Shown: positions 36,223 to 45,402 of the stretch, one piece after another
Layout: each line of letters opens with the position of its first letter
Numbering within the stretch: position 1 is the stretch's first letter
Assembly (NCBI GenBank): GCA_965250025.1
Contig: OZ252283.1
Coordinates: 2,790,001 to 2,854,000, forward strand
DNA: 64,000 nucleotides
Source: CBDDLD01 sp965250025
GTDB lineage: Bacteria > Bacteroidota > Bacteroidia > Flavobacteriales > Flavobacteriaceae
Direction of reading: 5' to 3'
The notes under the pieces: model-generated
Seen by the model: only the letters and a program-made list of their open reading frames with translations
Databases searched by the model: none
Told to the model about the DNA's origin: nothing
Position numbers and translations under genes: made by a program

Positions 36223-36933
36223 TTATTGTTTGTTTAATCTCCAATCGTATGGAAAATAGCTAAGCTTATATTTGCCTGATATTTTTTCGTTACGATATTT
36301 ATTTATAAAGTCTATTTCTGTAGTTCCGTTCATAGTAAAATCTTCTTTGTACCATTTTAAAATTTCAGAACCCTGAATTCGTTTTTTCTTTGTATTTACC
36401 TTGATAAAACTTCCATTAATAGCAAGTTTGGTTTGCTTGTTCAATTGCTGCTCTAGGGTTCCCGGTAAATAAGCGTTATTAATTAGTGGAGGACATCCAA
36501 TAGCGCCACATACTAAAACAAAATGGATCCGGGCATCTTTAAACTTTGCTCTTAATTGCTTGTTTTCTATATCATTCAATGTGATGTCTTTACCTGCCAG
36601 TTTATAAGTTACCCCATCAAAAAACCCATTATGATCTAAAGGCGATTTTGTAGGATAATGATCTATAATCCCTTTAATAACTGCCAAATTATAGGCATTG
36701 ATCCAAAATGCCTGATAATTACTGGCATCAGATTCTGAGACCGATATTGTACTTGCTATAGTCAAAAGTTCGTTAAGTGCATTTGGGTCTTTATGGATAT
36801 TAGAGTATGCTACTTTTCCATCAGAAACATTAGATTGAAAGAAGGCATCAGCCTTAGTAAAAAAAGCATTCAAATCTTGTGAATGGCTAACCATTGAACT
36901 TATAAATAATAATACTGTTATGATGTTTTTCAT
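36223..36933 (-). CDS. DUF547 exported protein
   Basis: This 236-residue exported DUF547 protein has a signal peptide (1-18, ending VSHSQ). The domain shows NYQAFWINAYNLAVIKG and RIHFVLVCGAIGCPPL, with the same Cys and His set as the lipoprotein at 31481-32344. Here there is no lipid anchor and no Pro-rich linker, so it should be soluble in the periplasm. The start at 36933 is chosen because an in-frame ATG at 36981 would put 16 polar residues before the signal. It is the first gene of the minus-strand four-gene operon ending at 33029. Confidence 0.85.
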   Translation of the reverse strand: MKNIITVLLFISSMVSHSQDLNAFFTKADAFFQSNVSDGKVAYSNIHKDPNALNELLTIASTISVSESDASNYQAFWINAYNLAVIKGIIDHYPTKSPLDHNGFFDGVTYKLAGKDITLNDIENKQLRAKFKDARIHFVLVCGAIGCPPLINNAYLPGTLEQQLNKQTKLAINGSFIKVNTKKKRIQGSEILKWYKEDFTMNGTTEIDFINKYRNEKISGKYKLSYFPYDWRLNKQ

Positions 36934-37140
36934 TGCTTTTAATTTTTTATTCGACAAAGTAACGGCTCTTATGTCGAACAAAATGTTAGCTAACTTACAC
37001 TAGTAGCAAAAGATTTTCAGCGTCTTAGTACTCCTTAAAACCTTACACCAAAACTTAATTTAAATTCTTTCTAAATTGAAATCCATCATTAAGTTCTTAA
37101 CTTTAATTTCGACTTAGCATTAACTAACAATCACATCCGC

Positions 37141-38490
37141 ATGGAACACATCGTTATTATTGGAAATGGTATTTCTGGTGTTACTGTCGCCAGACATATT
37201 CGTAAACTTTCCGACAAAAAGATCACTATTATTTCTGCTGAAACCGATTACTTTTTCTCTCGTACTGCACTAATGTATGTGTATATGGGACACATGAAGT
37301 TTGAACACACGCAACCTTATGAGGACTGGTTTTGGAAGAAAAACAGAATTGAACTTAAAAAAGGCTATGTCAATAGTATAGATGCAAAAACTAAAACTCT
37401 ACAATTTTCGGATGGTGCAGCTTTAACCTATGACAAATTGGTTATTGCTACAGGTAGTAAGCCTAATAAATTTGGATGGCCGGGGCAAGACTTAGATGGT
37501 GTTATGGGCATGTACCATAAACAAGATCTAGAAAATTTAGAAAAATACGCTCCTAATAACAATGTATGTAAAAATGCAGTCATTGTTGGTGGTGGTTTAA
37601 TAGGTATAGAATTGGCTGAAATGTTACGCTCCAGAAAGATTCCTGTAACGTTCTTAGTTAGGGAATCTAGTTTTTGGAATGGTGTACTGCCCAGTGGCGA
37701 AAGCGAGATGATTAACAAGCATATTAAAGACCATCATATCGATTTAAGACTTTCTACGAACTTAAAGGAGATCAAATCTGATGAAAATGGCAAAGTAAAA
37801 TCTGTCATTATTGAAGAAACCGGTGAAGAAATTCCTTGTGATGTGGTGGGTCTTACTGCTGGTGTTTCCCCTAATATCAATTTCCTAAAAGATTCTGAAA
37901 TAGAAACGGGTCGTGGGGTAAAGGTGAATCGCTTTTTAGAAACCAATATCCCTGACGTATATGCCATTGGTGATTGTGCAGAACAACATGAAGCTATTGG
38001 CAACCGAAGACCTATTGAAGCCGTATGGTATACTGGGCGTATGATGGGAGAAACTTTGGCTCAAACTATTTGTGGAAATCGTACGGAGTATAAGCCCGGA
38101 CATTGGTTCAATTCTGCCAAATTTTTAGATATCGAATATCAAACTTACGGCTGGGTATTTAGTGAACGCAGTAAGCAAGATTATGAACAGCACTTCCATT
38201 GGAAACACGAAGACAATACCAAATGTATAACCGTGGCTTACCATAAAGATACTAATGCATTTTTAGGGATTAACACCTTTGGTATTCGCATGCGCCATGA
38301 AATTTTTAACCGATGGCTAACTGAACAACGTGATGTAAACTATGTGATGGAATATTTAGCGGATGCCAATTTTGATCCTGAGTTCTACAAATCGCATGAA
38401 AAGGATATTCTGGCAAAATTCAATGCAGAAAATAATACAAACATTCAACCTCAAAAGAAAAGCTGGAAGCGAATCTTTTCAAGAGTTTAA
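37141..38490 (+). CDS. FAD/NAD(P)-dependent pyridine nucleotide-disulfide-type oxidoreductase
   Basis: This 449-residue flavoprotein has two nucleotide-binding folds: FAD at IIGNGISGVTVARHI (residues 4-18) and NAD(P)H at VGGGLIGIELAEML. The closing FAD motif is DVYAIGDCAE. It resembles ferredoxin or rubredoxin reductases and lacks the CxxxxC redox disulfide of lipoamide dehydrogenases. It probably passes electrons from NAD(P)H to the membrane polyferredoxin encoded six bases downstream. The pair could supply low-potential electrons for ArsS, for arsenic reduction or for a membrane oxygenase. These links are inferred from gene order. Confidence 0.88.
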   Translation: MEHIVIIGNGISGVTVARHIRKLSDKKITIISAETDYFFSRTALMYVYMGHMKFEHTQPYEDWFWKKNRIELKKGYVNSIDAKTKTLQFSDGAALTYDKLVIATGSKPNKFGWPGQDLDGVMGMYHKQDLENLEKYAPNNNVCKNAVIVGGGLIGIELAEMLRSRKIPVTFLVRESSFWNGVLPSGESEMINKHIKDHHIDLRLSTNLKEIKSDENGKVKSVIIEETGEEIPCDVVGLTAGVSPNINFLKDSEIETGRGVKVNRFLETNIPDVYAIGDCAEQHEAIGNRRPIEAVWYTGRMMGETLAQTICGNRTEYKPGHWFNSAKFLDIEYQTYGWVFSERSKQDYEQHFHWKHEDNTKCITVAYHKDTNAFLGINTFGIRMRHEIFNRWLTEQRDVNYVMEYLADANFDPEFYKSHEKDILAKFNAENNTNIQPQKKSWKRIFSRV

Positions 38491-38496
38491 AACGAT

Positions 38497-40119
38497 ATGA
38501 AAGCAATAAAACAACTCGGATTAATCCTATTTCTCATAGGACTGACCATATTTACCGGTTCCATTTTTACGGGGTCTTTTAGTTTAACTTCCTCTGAATT
38601 AGACGATTTCATTAAAGAAAAAGGATATCAAGGTGATGTCATCAGAAAAGAGCTCTCTAAAGCTGTTGTAACTGAAGAACATCTAAACATTTTCGAGTTT
38701 TCGAGCCGTGTCAGAACTGCTTACGAAAACTCCAATGCCCACTATGATGCTCTAATTGCAAAATATGACAAAGAGAAAAACTGGGATAAAAAAGGCGAAC
38801 AGTATCAATATAAGATATTTGGCAAACCACATACACTTAGTTACGGATTGGCCAAAAAAGCCGGAAAAGGATATGTTAGAGAACATGCCGGTTTATTATG
38901 GTGGCTCACCTTTGGGCTTGGGATTCTTGGAGCCTTATTGTTTATACTTCCCAATTATATTTTATTAGGCAAACCCGGGATTAAGAATGATGGTATTTAT
39001 CTAGAGTCCAGCACCAATCGTGGTTGGATTGCCTGGCTGGTACTTGTTTATTTGGTAAGCTTCTACCTGCTGCTTTATTTTATGGCGGATTATGTGGTCA
39101 ACTGGACGTATATCCTCGATCCTATAAGTAAAGCTCTAAACGGTGGTGAAGCCAGTCAGTGGTTTGTATATGGTTTTCTATACTGTGTGATCATGATCGT
39201 TATGGGAGTTCGCATGTATATTAAGTACCGACATAACAAATACCAGATGGTTCGTACCACTTCTGTTTTATTTTTTCAAATTGTTTTTGCCTTTTTGATT
39301 CCGGAAATTATGACCAGTCTGAATGCTCCGGGATACGATTTCAAAAATGCATTTCCTCTGGATTATGATTTCTTTTTTGAATGGAACTTACAATCTTTAA
39401 CTCAAAGTGGTAGCATTGGGCTATTCATTCTGGTATGGGGTATAGTTTTGACCCTAATTATTGTACCTGTAATGGTATATTTCTTTGGAAAAAGATGGTA
39501 TTGCTCCTGGGTATGTGGCTGTGGCGGACTGGCAGAAACTTTAGGTGATCCATACAGGCAACATTCTAATAAAAGTTTAAATGCCTGGAAATTGGAAAGA
39601 TGGTTAATACATTCTGTCCTGGTATTCTCTTTAGTGATGACTGTGGTTACTGTCTATGCTTATTTTAGTGGCGCTCAGTCTCTATTTGGCATCAATTCGC
39701 AATGGATTAAAGACACGTATAGTTTCCTTATTGGCGCTTGGTTTGCCGGTGTCATTGGAACAGGGTTTTACCCTATTTTCGGAAATAGAGTTTGGTGTCG
39801 TTTTGGATGCCCATTAGCGGCTTACTTAGGTTTGGTGCAGCGATTTAAATCCAGATTCAGAATTACTACCAATGGAGGTCAATGTATTTCTTGTGGCAAC
39901 TGTTCTACTTATTGTGAGCAAGGTATCGATGTGAGAGCCTATGCTCAAAAAGGAGAAAATATTGTAAGAGCCAGTTGTGTAGGATGTGGTATCTGTTCTG
40001 CAGTATGTCCAAGAGGGGTTTTAAAATTAGAAAACGGTCCGGAAACTGGCCGTATCAATCCTAATGAAATCCTTTTAGGAAATGATGTTGATCTTATGAA
40101 ATTAGTAAATCAGAAATAA
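38497..40119 (+). CDS. Membrane polyferredoxin with NapH/NosR-like Cys motifs
   Basis: This 540-residue inner-membrane iron-sulfur protein has about seven hydrophobic helices. It has the Cys motifs CSWVCGC (Cys336, 340, 342) and CRFGCP (Cys434, 438), typical of the NapH/NosR/CcoG group. Two 4Fe-4S clusters follow, the first at Cys463, 466, 469, 473 and the second at Cys494, 497, 500, 504. The first cluster ends Cys-Glu instead of the usual Cys-Pro, and the second has the normal Cys-Pro. It should carry electrons between the flavoprotein encoded upstream and a periplasmic or membrane acceptor. The stop overlaps the next start (TAATG). Confidence 0.85.
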   Translation: MKAIKQLGLILFLIGLTIFTGSIFTGSFSLTSSELDDFIKEKGYQGDVIRKELSKAVVTEEHLNIFEFSSRVRTAYENSNAHYDALIAKYDKEKNWDKKGEQYQYKIFGKPHTLSYGLAKKAGKGYVREHAGLLWWLTFGLGILGALLFILPNYILLGKPGIKNDGIYLESSTNRGWIAWLVLVYLVSFYLLLYFMADYVVNWTYILDPISKALNGGEASQWFVYGFLYCVIMIVMGVRMYIKYRHNKYQMVRTTSVLFFQIVFAFLIPEIMTSLNAPGYDFKNAFPLDYDFFFEWNLQSLTQSGSIGLFILVWGIVLTLIIVPVMVYFFGKRWYCSWVCGCGGLAETLGDPYRQHSNKSLNAWKLERWLIHSVLVFSLVMTVVTVYAYFSGAQSLFGINSQWIKDTYSFLIGAWFAGVIGTGFYPIFGNRVWCRFGCPLAAYLGLVQRFKSRFRITTNGGQCISCGNCSTYCEQGIDVRAYAQKGENIVRASCVGCGICSAVCPRGVLKLENGPETGRINPNEILLGNDVDLMKLVNQK

Positions 40120-40589
40120 TGCGATTTTTATTAGTTTTTTGTTTTATTTGCAATATTACTTTTAGCCAGAGTGATTATCAGAAAAATTACTTTGACAATG
40201 GTAATTTGTCCTCAGAAGGGTGGTTGAAAGATGGTAAAAAAACCAAGTACTGGAAGTTCTATCATTCTAATGGTAACATAAAAAGTGAAGGACATTACAA
40301 GAATGATCTGGCCTATAAATTTTGGAAGCATTACCGGGTTGATGGTACAAAAGAAAGTGAAGGGCATTTAAAAAATGGGCAAAAAATAAAATGGTGGGTC
40401 TTTTATGACAATCATGGAAACATCATTCACAAATGTCAGCTCAAAAACGGTATTAAAGATGGATATTGTCTTAAGTACAAAAACAATAAACTTGTGAAAG
40501 CCGAAAAATACCAGTCTGGTAAAAAAATAAATGAATGGACAGATTACAGATCTTTCCGTAAAGAAAATAAACTGTCTGATCTTCAATGA
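40119..40589 (+). CDS. MORN-type repeat exported protein
   Basis: This 156-residue protein has a signal peptide (about 1-16) and about five MORN_2/YwqK-like repeats. Each repeat has the form YxxNGNxxSEGxxKDGKKxxxWKFY, for example around residues 22-45 and 46-70. Such repeats form beta-hairpin stacks and are usually binding or structural modules. It overlaps the polyferredoxin stop and the glycosyltransferase start, so it is part of this operon. No enzymatic residues are apparent and its role is unknown. Confidence 0.8.
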   Translation: MRFLLVFCFICNITFSQSDYQKNYFDNGNLSSEGWLKDGKKTKYWKFYHSNGNIKSEGHYKNDLAYKFWKHYRVDGTKESEGHLKNGQKIKWWVFYDNHGNIIHKCQLKNGIKDGYCLKYKNNKLVKAEKYQSGKKINEWTDYRSFRKENKLSDLQ

Positions 40590-41275
40590 CCAAAATTAAA
40601 GTTATCATTCCTGCTTTTAATGAAGCAGACTCCATTGCTCATGTAATACTGGATATTCCCAAAATAGTTGATGAAATTATTGTGGTTAGCAATAATTCTA
40701 CTGATGCTACTGAAACCAATGCAAAAAATGCCGGAGCCACAGTACTTGTAGAAAAACAAAAAGGTTATGGCTATGCATGTTTAAAAGGTTTGGACTATAT
40801 CAACAACCAAAATGAACATCCTGATATCGTCGTATTTCTTGACGGTGATTACAGTGATTATCCAGAGGAACTGACCAAAATTATTGCTCCAATCATTGAA
40901 GATAATATTGATTTTGTTGTCGGTGCTCGTGTAAAAAAATTAAGGGAAGCAGGCGCTATGACCTTTCCTCAAATCTTTGGAAATTGGCTGGCTACTTCGT
41001 TAATGAAGCTGTTTTTCAGATCTAAATTTACTGATCTTGGTCCTTTCAGAGCCATAAAATATGAGCGTTTATTAGCATTAAAAATGGAAGATAAAACCTA
41101 TGGCTGGACTGTAGAAATGCAGCTTAAAGCTCTAAAACAAAAGCTAAGCTATACAGAAATACCCGTTAATTACAGAAACAGAATTGGGGTGTCAAAAGTT
41201 TCAGGAACGGTAAAAGGTGCTATCTTTGCAGGCATAAAAATTTTAACTTGGATTTTTAAATATAGTTTTAAGTAG
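40586..41275 (+). CDS. DPM1-like family 2 glycosyltransferase
   Basis: This 229-residue GT2 enzyme resembles polyprenyl-phosphate sugar synthases such as dolichol-phosphate mannose synthase. Motifs are VIIPAFNEADSIAHV, VVFLDGDYSDYPEE (DxD), FTDLGPFRAIKYE and the closing SGTVKG. There is no C-terminal membrane domain, so it is likely peripheral. It may load a sugar onto polyprenyl phosphate for the GT-C enzyme encoded at 42762-44129. It overlaps the genes before and after it. Confidence 0.87.
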   Translation: MTKIKVIIPAFNEADSIAHVILDIPKIVDEIIVVSNNSTDATETNAKNAGATVLVEKQKGYGYACLKGLDYINNQNEHPDIVVFLDGDYSDYPEELTKIIAPIIEDNIDFVVGARVKKLREAGAMTFPQIFGNWLATSLMKLFFRSKFTDLGPFRAIKYERLLALKMEDKTYGWTVEMQLKALKQKLSYTEIPVNYRNRIGVSKVSGTVKGAIFAGIKILTWIFKYSFK

Positions 41276-42765
41276 TGATTTTAGAGAGTATTATAATCGT
41301 CATTTACACTATAGCTATCGTACTAATTTTCATGTATGCTTTAGCTCAACTGAACCTTTTAGTTAATTACCTCTCTGCACAACGTAAAGTCAGCGATTGT
41401 CCTAAGTTAGATTTATCCAATCCTAATGAAGTCCCTTTTGTTACGATACAGCTGCCAGTTTACAATGAGATGTATGTTATGGAACGCCTGTTGGATAACA
41501 TTGCAGAAATTGAATACCCCAAAGACAAACTTGAAATTCAGGTTTTGGACGATTCTACAGATGAATCTGTACAGGCAACTGCTTCTCAGATACAAGAACT
41601 AAAAGCCAAAGGAATAGACATACAACACATCAGACGAAAAGACCGTACAGGTTTTAAAGCCGGTGCATTAAAAGAGGGGCTGGAAGTTGCCAAAGGCGAA
41701 TTTATAGCCATTTTCGATGCTGATTTTTTACCAAAAAAAGATTGGCTTCAACGCACCATTCCATTCTTCAAAGATTCTAAAATCGGTGTTGTACAAACAC
41801 GTTGGGGACACATCAACAGAAATTACTCTTTACTTACCAGAATACAGGCATTTGCGTTAGACGCACATTTCACACTTGAGCAAGTTGGCCGAAATTGTAA
41901 AGGACATTTTATCAATTTCAATGGTACTGCAGGTGTGTGGCGAAAAACCTGTATTATTGACGCCGGTAATTGGGAAGGTGACACCCTTACCGAAGACCTG
42001 GACTTAAGCTATAGAGCACAGCTTAAAAACTGGAAATTCAAATATCTCGAAGATGTTGAAACTCCTGCTGAACTGCCTGTGGTTATAAGTGCTGCTCGTT
42101 CTCAACAATTCAGATGGAATAAAGGTGGTGCTGAAAACTTTAGAAAAATGTTATGGCGCGTTATCAAAAGTAAAAACATATCCTTAAAAACTAAAGTCCA
42201 CGGGTTATTGCATTTACTGAACAGCACTATGTTTTTGAGTATTTTCACTGTTGCCATACTAAGTATTCCAATGCTTTACATTAAAAATGAATATGCTCAT
42301 TTGAGAGTATACTTTTATTTTATGAGCTTCTTTGTGATTAGCACTATTATATTTTTTGTCTGCTATTGGTTCATGTATCGCCAGATATATGGTAGTGGTT
42401 TTAAAAAGTTTTTCAGTTATATTGGTATGTTCTTTACATTTTTCTCTATCGCTATGGGCTTTTCGCTTCATAATTCCATTGCCGTTATAGAAGGGCATAT
42501 AGGCAAGCGTAGTGAGTTTATAAGAACTCCAAAATTCAATATCAGTTCACTTAAAGATTCTTGGAAAGGAAACAAATACCTCAGAAAAAAACTATCCCTT
42601 AATGTTGTCGTTGAAGGATTGTTGATGCTGTATTTTGCTTTTGGACTTTACAGCGCCTTTATTGTTGGAGATCAGGGCGGAGATTTCGGGTTATTTCCAT
42701 TTCACTTAATGCTTTTCATCGGTTTTGGTTATGTCTTTTTTAAATCATTGAGTTCAAAAATGTGA
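41275..42765 (+). CDS. Cellulose-synthase-like (CslA-type) processive glycosyltransferase
   Basis: This 496-residue membrane GT2 enzyme has an N-terminal helix (about 1-22), then a cytoplasmic catalytic domain and a group of helices after about residue 305. Catalytic motifs of the processive family are present: VLDDSTDES, FDADFLPK, TEDLDLSYRA and QQFRWNKGG (QxxRW). The overall pattern is close to CslA-type beta-mannan or glucomannan synthases and to bacterial relatives. The start is GTG, overlapping the previous TAG. A GH113-like (mannanase-type) protein is encoded nearby on the other strand, which hints at a mannan-like glycan. Product identity is inference. Confidence 0.87.
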   Translation: MILESIIIVIYTIAIVLIFMYALAQLNLLVNYLSAQRKVSDCPKLDLSNPNEVPFVTIQLPVYNEMYVMERLLDNIAEIEYPKDKLEIQVLDDSTDESVQATASQIQELKAKGIDIQHIRRKDRTGFKAGALKEGLEVAKGEFIAIFDADFLPKKDWLQRTIPFFKDSKIGVVQTRWGHINRNYSLLTRIQAFALDAHFTLEQVGRNCKGHFINFNGTAGVWRKTCIIDAGNWEGDTLTEDLDLSYRAQLKNWKFKYLEDVETPAELPVVISAARSQQFRWNKGGAENFRKMLWRVIKSKNISLKTKVHGLLHLLNSTMFLSIFTVAILSIPMLYIKNEYAHLRVYFYFMSFFVISTIIFFVCYWFMYRQIYGSGFKKFFSYIGMFFTFFSIAMGFSLHNSIAVIEGHIGKRSEFIRTPKFNISSLKDSWKGNKYLRKKLSLNVVVEGLLMLYFAFGLYSAFIVGDQGGDFGLFPFHLMLFIGFGYVFFKSLSSKM

Positions 42766-44129
42766 TACGGCAGTTGTGGAAATATCACAAGATTCCATTG
42801 CTATGTATTCTTCTAAGCATCATTTTATACACTCTGTTTGCTTACACCGTTACGAGAGCCGATATTCCAAAAGTATTGTCTTTATATATTTCCCTATTTG
42901 TTATTGCCTACACTTTAATAAAAAAAAGTGGCTTCAACTTTAGGCTATTGGTTATTGCTACGGTAGTATTTCGATTAGTATTTTTAGTAGCAACACCTCA
43001 TTTGTCTCAGGATTTTTACCGTTTCATTTGGGATGGCAGAATGATTTTTGAAGGTTACAATCCCTACCTCTATACTCCGGATCATTTTATTACCAATGGC
43101 GTATTGCCAATAACTCAAGCTCAAGAATTGTATGACGGAATGGGCAACTTAAGTGCTTCTCACTTCACCAATTACCCTCCTGTGAATCAATTGTTATTTA
43201 CTATAGCTGCACTATTTTCGGGCAAAAGCATTCTGGGCGCTGTAATTACTTTAAGGCTTTTGATCATTGCCGCTGATATAGGTGTTCTCTATTTCGGAAA
43301 AAAGCTCTTAGAAGCCTTAAAAATCCCTTCTACAACTATTTTCTGGTATGCCTTGAATCCTTTTATTATTATTGAACTCACCGGTAATCTTCACTTTGAA
43401 GGCGTCATGATGTTTTTCATGGTATGGGGTTTATACTTATTACAATCTCAAAAATGGAAATGGGCTGCTGTGGTTTTTGCACTGTCTATCTCAGTAAAAC
43501 TTATTCCCTTAATGCTTCTCCCCATCTTTTATGGTTGGTTTATAAACAACAATACTGAAAACCTATCTTTTCAAAAACGTCTCACTCAACTTGTTATCTT
43601 TTATACCATAGTCATAAGCACAGTCATTTGCATATTTTTACCTTTCTTTTCTATAGAGTTCATTAACAACTATTCTAAAACGGTAGGATTATGGTTCAAC
43701 GCTTTTGAGTTTAATGCCAGCATATATTATGTGGTTAGAGAGATTGGTTTTTGGATCACCGGATATAATGAAATTGCCACCATAGGCAAAATACTACCTA
43801 TCCTTTCTGTATTATGTATTCTGGGATTCTCATTCTTTAGAAAAAACAACACCTTACCACAGCTTATCTCGTCAATGGTATTAGCTTTTACCATATACCT
43901 ATTTTTAAGTACTACGGTTCACCCATGGTATCTTACCACTATACTGGCTTTAACGCTTTTTACCCGTTACAGATATGCCATATGGTGGACTTTAGCCGTC
44001 GTATTAAGTTATGTTGCCTATGCCAATTCTAATTATTCTGAGAATGTGTGGGTCATTAGCTTAGAATATTTGATCGTATTCTTTGCCTTTTTCTATGAAG
44101 TCGTTTTGAAAAGAAGCATTAAGCTTTAA
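42762..44129 (+). CDS. GT-C-fold polytopic glycosyltransferase (GT87-like)
   Basis: This 455-residue protein has about 11 hydrophobic helices. The first periplasmic loop holds the acidic motif SQDFYRFIWDGRMIFEGYNPY, common to GT-C mannosyltransferases that use polyprenyl-phosphate sugars. The start is GTG inside the overlapping GTGA with the previous stop. It would act at the outer face of the inner membrane on a donor made by the DPM1-like enzyme two genes upstream. Its stop overlaps the convergent gene at 44126-44431 by four bases. The acceptor is unknown. Confidence 0.82.
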   Translation: MIRQLWKYHKIPLLCILLSIILYTLFAYTVTRADIPKVLSLYISLFVIAYTLIKKSGFNFRLLVIATVVFRLVFLVATPHLSQDFYRFIWDGRMIFEGYNPYLYTPDHFITNGVLPITQAQELYDGMGNLSASHFTNYPPVNQLLFTIAALFSGKSILGAVITLRLLIIAADIGVLYFGKKLLEALKIPSTTIFWYALNPFIIIELTGNLHFEGVMMFFMVWGLYLLQSQKWKWAAVVFALSISVKLIPLMLLPIFYGWFINNNTENLSFQKRLTQLVIFYTIVISTVICIFLPFFSIEFINNYSKTVGLWFNAFEFNASIYYVVREIGFWITGYNEIATIGKILPILSVLCILGFSFFRKNNTLPQLISSMVLAFTIYLFLSTTVHPWYLTTILALTLFTRYRYAIWWTLAVVLSYVAYANSNYSENVWVISLEYLIVFFAFFYEVVLKRSIKL

Positions 44130-44431
44130 TCTTCTTGTGCAGTTTCCATATCAGGTGGTTGCACTGCATCAGGATCATTACTTTCATACTCGTCATAATC
44201 ATCCTCATCATAATTCTCCATAGTTACTTGGAGCTTACTACTTACCTTAACCAAATACTTAGTATCATCCGTAGAAACTTCCACAGCTTCTACAAGCTCA
44301 TTTTTGGCATTTTTAAAGGAGATTATATGACCATCATCATACCCATAAGGATACTTTTCAACAAGCAATGCCAAGATTTCCGGTGTTAGTTTTTTAAAAT
44401 CAACAATGACCCGTTTTAAATTATCTTTCAT
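44126..44431 (-). CDS. Small acidic conserved protein
   Basis: This 101-residue cytoplasmic protein has no signal peptide. Residues 1-70 look like a compact alpha/beta domain, and the last 30 residues are very acidic (DEDDYDEYESNDPDA). I do not recognise a named family. It lies 105 bases downstream of the pseudouridine synthase gene on the same strand, and its stop overlaps the convergent GT-C gene. The acidic tail suggests interaction with a basic partner or nucleic-acid-binding protein, but this is a guess. Confidence 0.7.
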   Translation of the reverse strand: MKDNLKRVIVDFKKLTPEILALLVEKYPYGYDDGHIISFKNAKNELVEAVEVSTDDTKYLVKVSSKLQVTMENYDEDDYDEYESNDPDAVQPPDMETAQED

Positions 44432-44536
44432 TGTATCGCAGGTTAGTTATTTGAACTCTAAGATACGAATGAATAGATAGAAGAAAAAAATAAGAAGTTA
44501 ACTAAACATTAAGAAAGCACATGATCACATTCTGCT

Positions 44537-45361
44537 TTATAACATATTCAATGTATTGATTTCCTGAGTGGTTAAATGCTTCCAATGCCCTCTGGGGATG
44601 TCTTTTTTTGTCAAATGCGCTATAGCGACACAATCCAATTTAACAATATCGTAATTAAGTGCATCAAAAATTGTTCGCAATATGGAGTTTCCGGTGTTCT
44701 TTATTTTAATTCCTATTTCGTTTTTAGGACTCCCTTCTATATAGCTTACTTCTTCTACCTCAATTAATTTACCTTCTACTTTAAAGCCTTCCTGTATGGT
44801 TTTAAGATCTTCAAACTTAAGATTCTTATCCAGTTCAAGGTGAAATAAACGAGGTACGCCATTTTTAGAATTGGTAAACTTCTTAACGATCTTTTCATCA
44901 TTGGTAAATAAGATCAGTCCTGTTGAACTCCTTCCTAATCGCCCTATGGGTTTTATTTGTGCAGATGTGGCATTGGCTACCAGATCCATAACCGTTCGGC
45001 CTTTACTTTCACTGGTGGTTGTAGCAAAACCCTTGGGTTTATTGAGTAATACATATGTTTTAGGTTCCGGACTAATACGTCTGCCATCAAAACGCACCTC
45101 ATCATTGCGCTTTACTTTATACCCCATTTCAGTAATTACTTTACCATTTACAGTAACTAGGCCTATAGCAATATTCTCATCAGCTTCACGGCGAGAACAG
45201 ATGCCTGAATTAGCAATGTATTTGTTCAGCCTTATTTCATCTGAACTTGATGTTGGTTTTGTATTGGCTTTATCAGTCTTAGACCTTTTTTGAAATCCTT
45301 GCTGTTGTTTAGCGCTATGGTGTCTTCTTTTATTACTATTGTTTCCGCTCTGCCTACCCAT
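44537..45361 (-). CDS. RsuA/RluB-family pseudouridine synthase with altered catalytic motif
   Basis: This 274-residue protein belongs to the RsuA/RluB/RluE/RluF family, which converts uridine to pseudouridine in rRNA. It has a basic tail (1-40), an S4 RNA-binding domain (about 42-90, with RLNKYIANSGICSRREAD) and the synthase domain. The catalytic motif GRLD is here GRLG: residue 143 is Gly where the family uses the essential Asp. The rest (STGLILFTND) is normal. Either another residue substitutes or the protein binds RNA without modifying it. The DNA at this point reads GGA cleanly. The gene is 41 bases after the nitrilase gene. Confidence 0.88.
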   Translation of the reverse strand: MGRQSGNNSNKRRHHSAKQQQGFQKRSKTDKANTKPTSSSDEIRLNKYIANSGICSRREADENIAIGLVTVNGKVITEMGYKVKRNDEVRFDGRRISPEPKTYVLLNKPKGFATTTSESKGRTVMDLVANATSAQIKPIGRLGRSSTGLILFTNDEKIVKKFTNSKNGVPRLFHLELDKNLKFEDLKTIQEGFKVEGKLIEVEEVSYIEGSPKNEIGIKIKNTGNSILRTIFDALNYDIVKLDCVAIAHLTKKDIPRGHWKHLTTQEINTLNML

Positions 45362-45402
45362 TTCTAATTTTTTTGCAAAGGTATAACAATAGTTCAGAGT
45401 AA

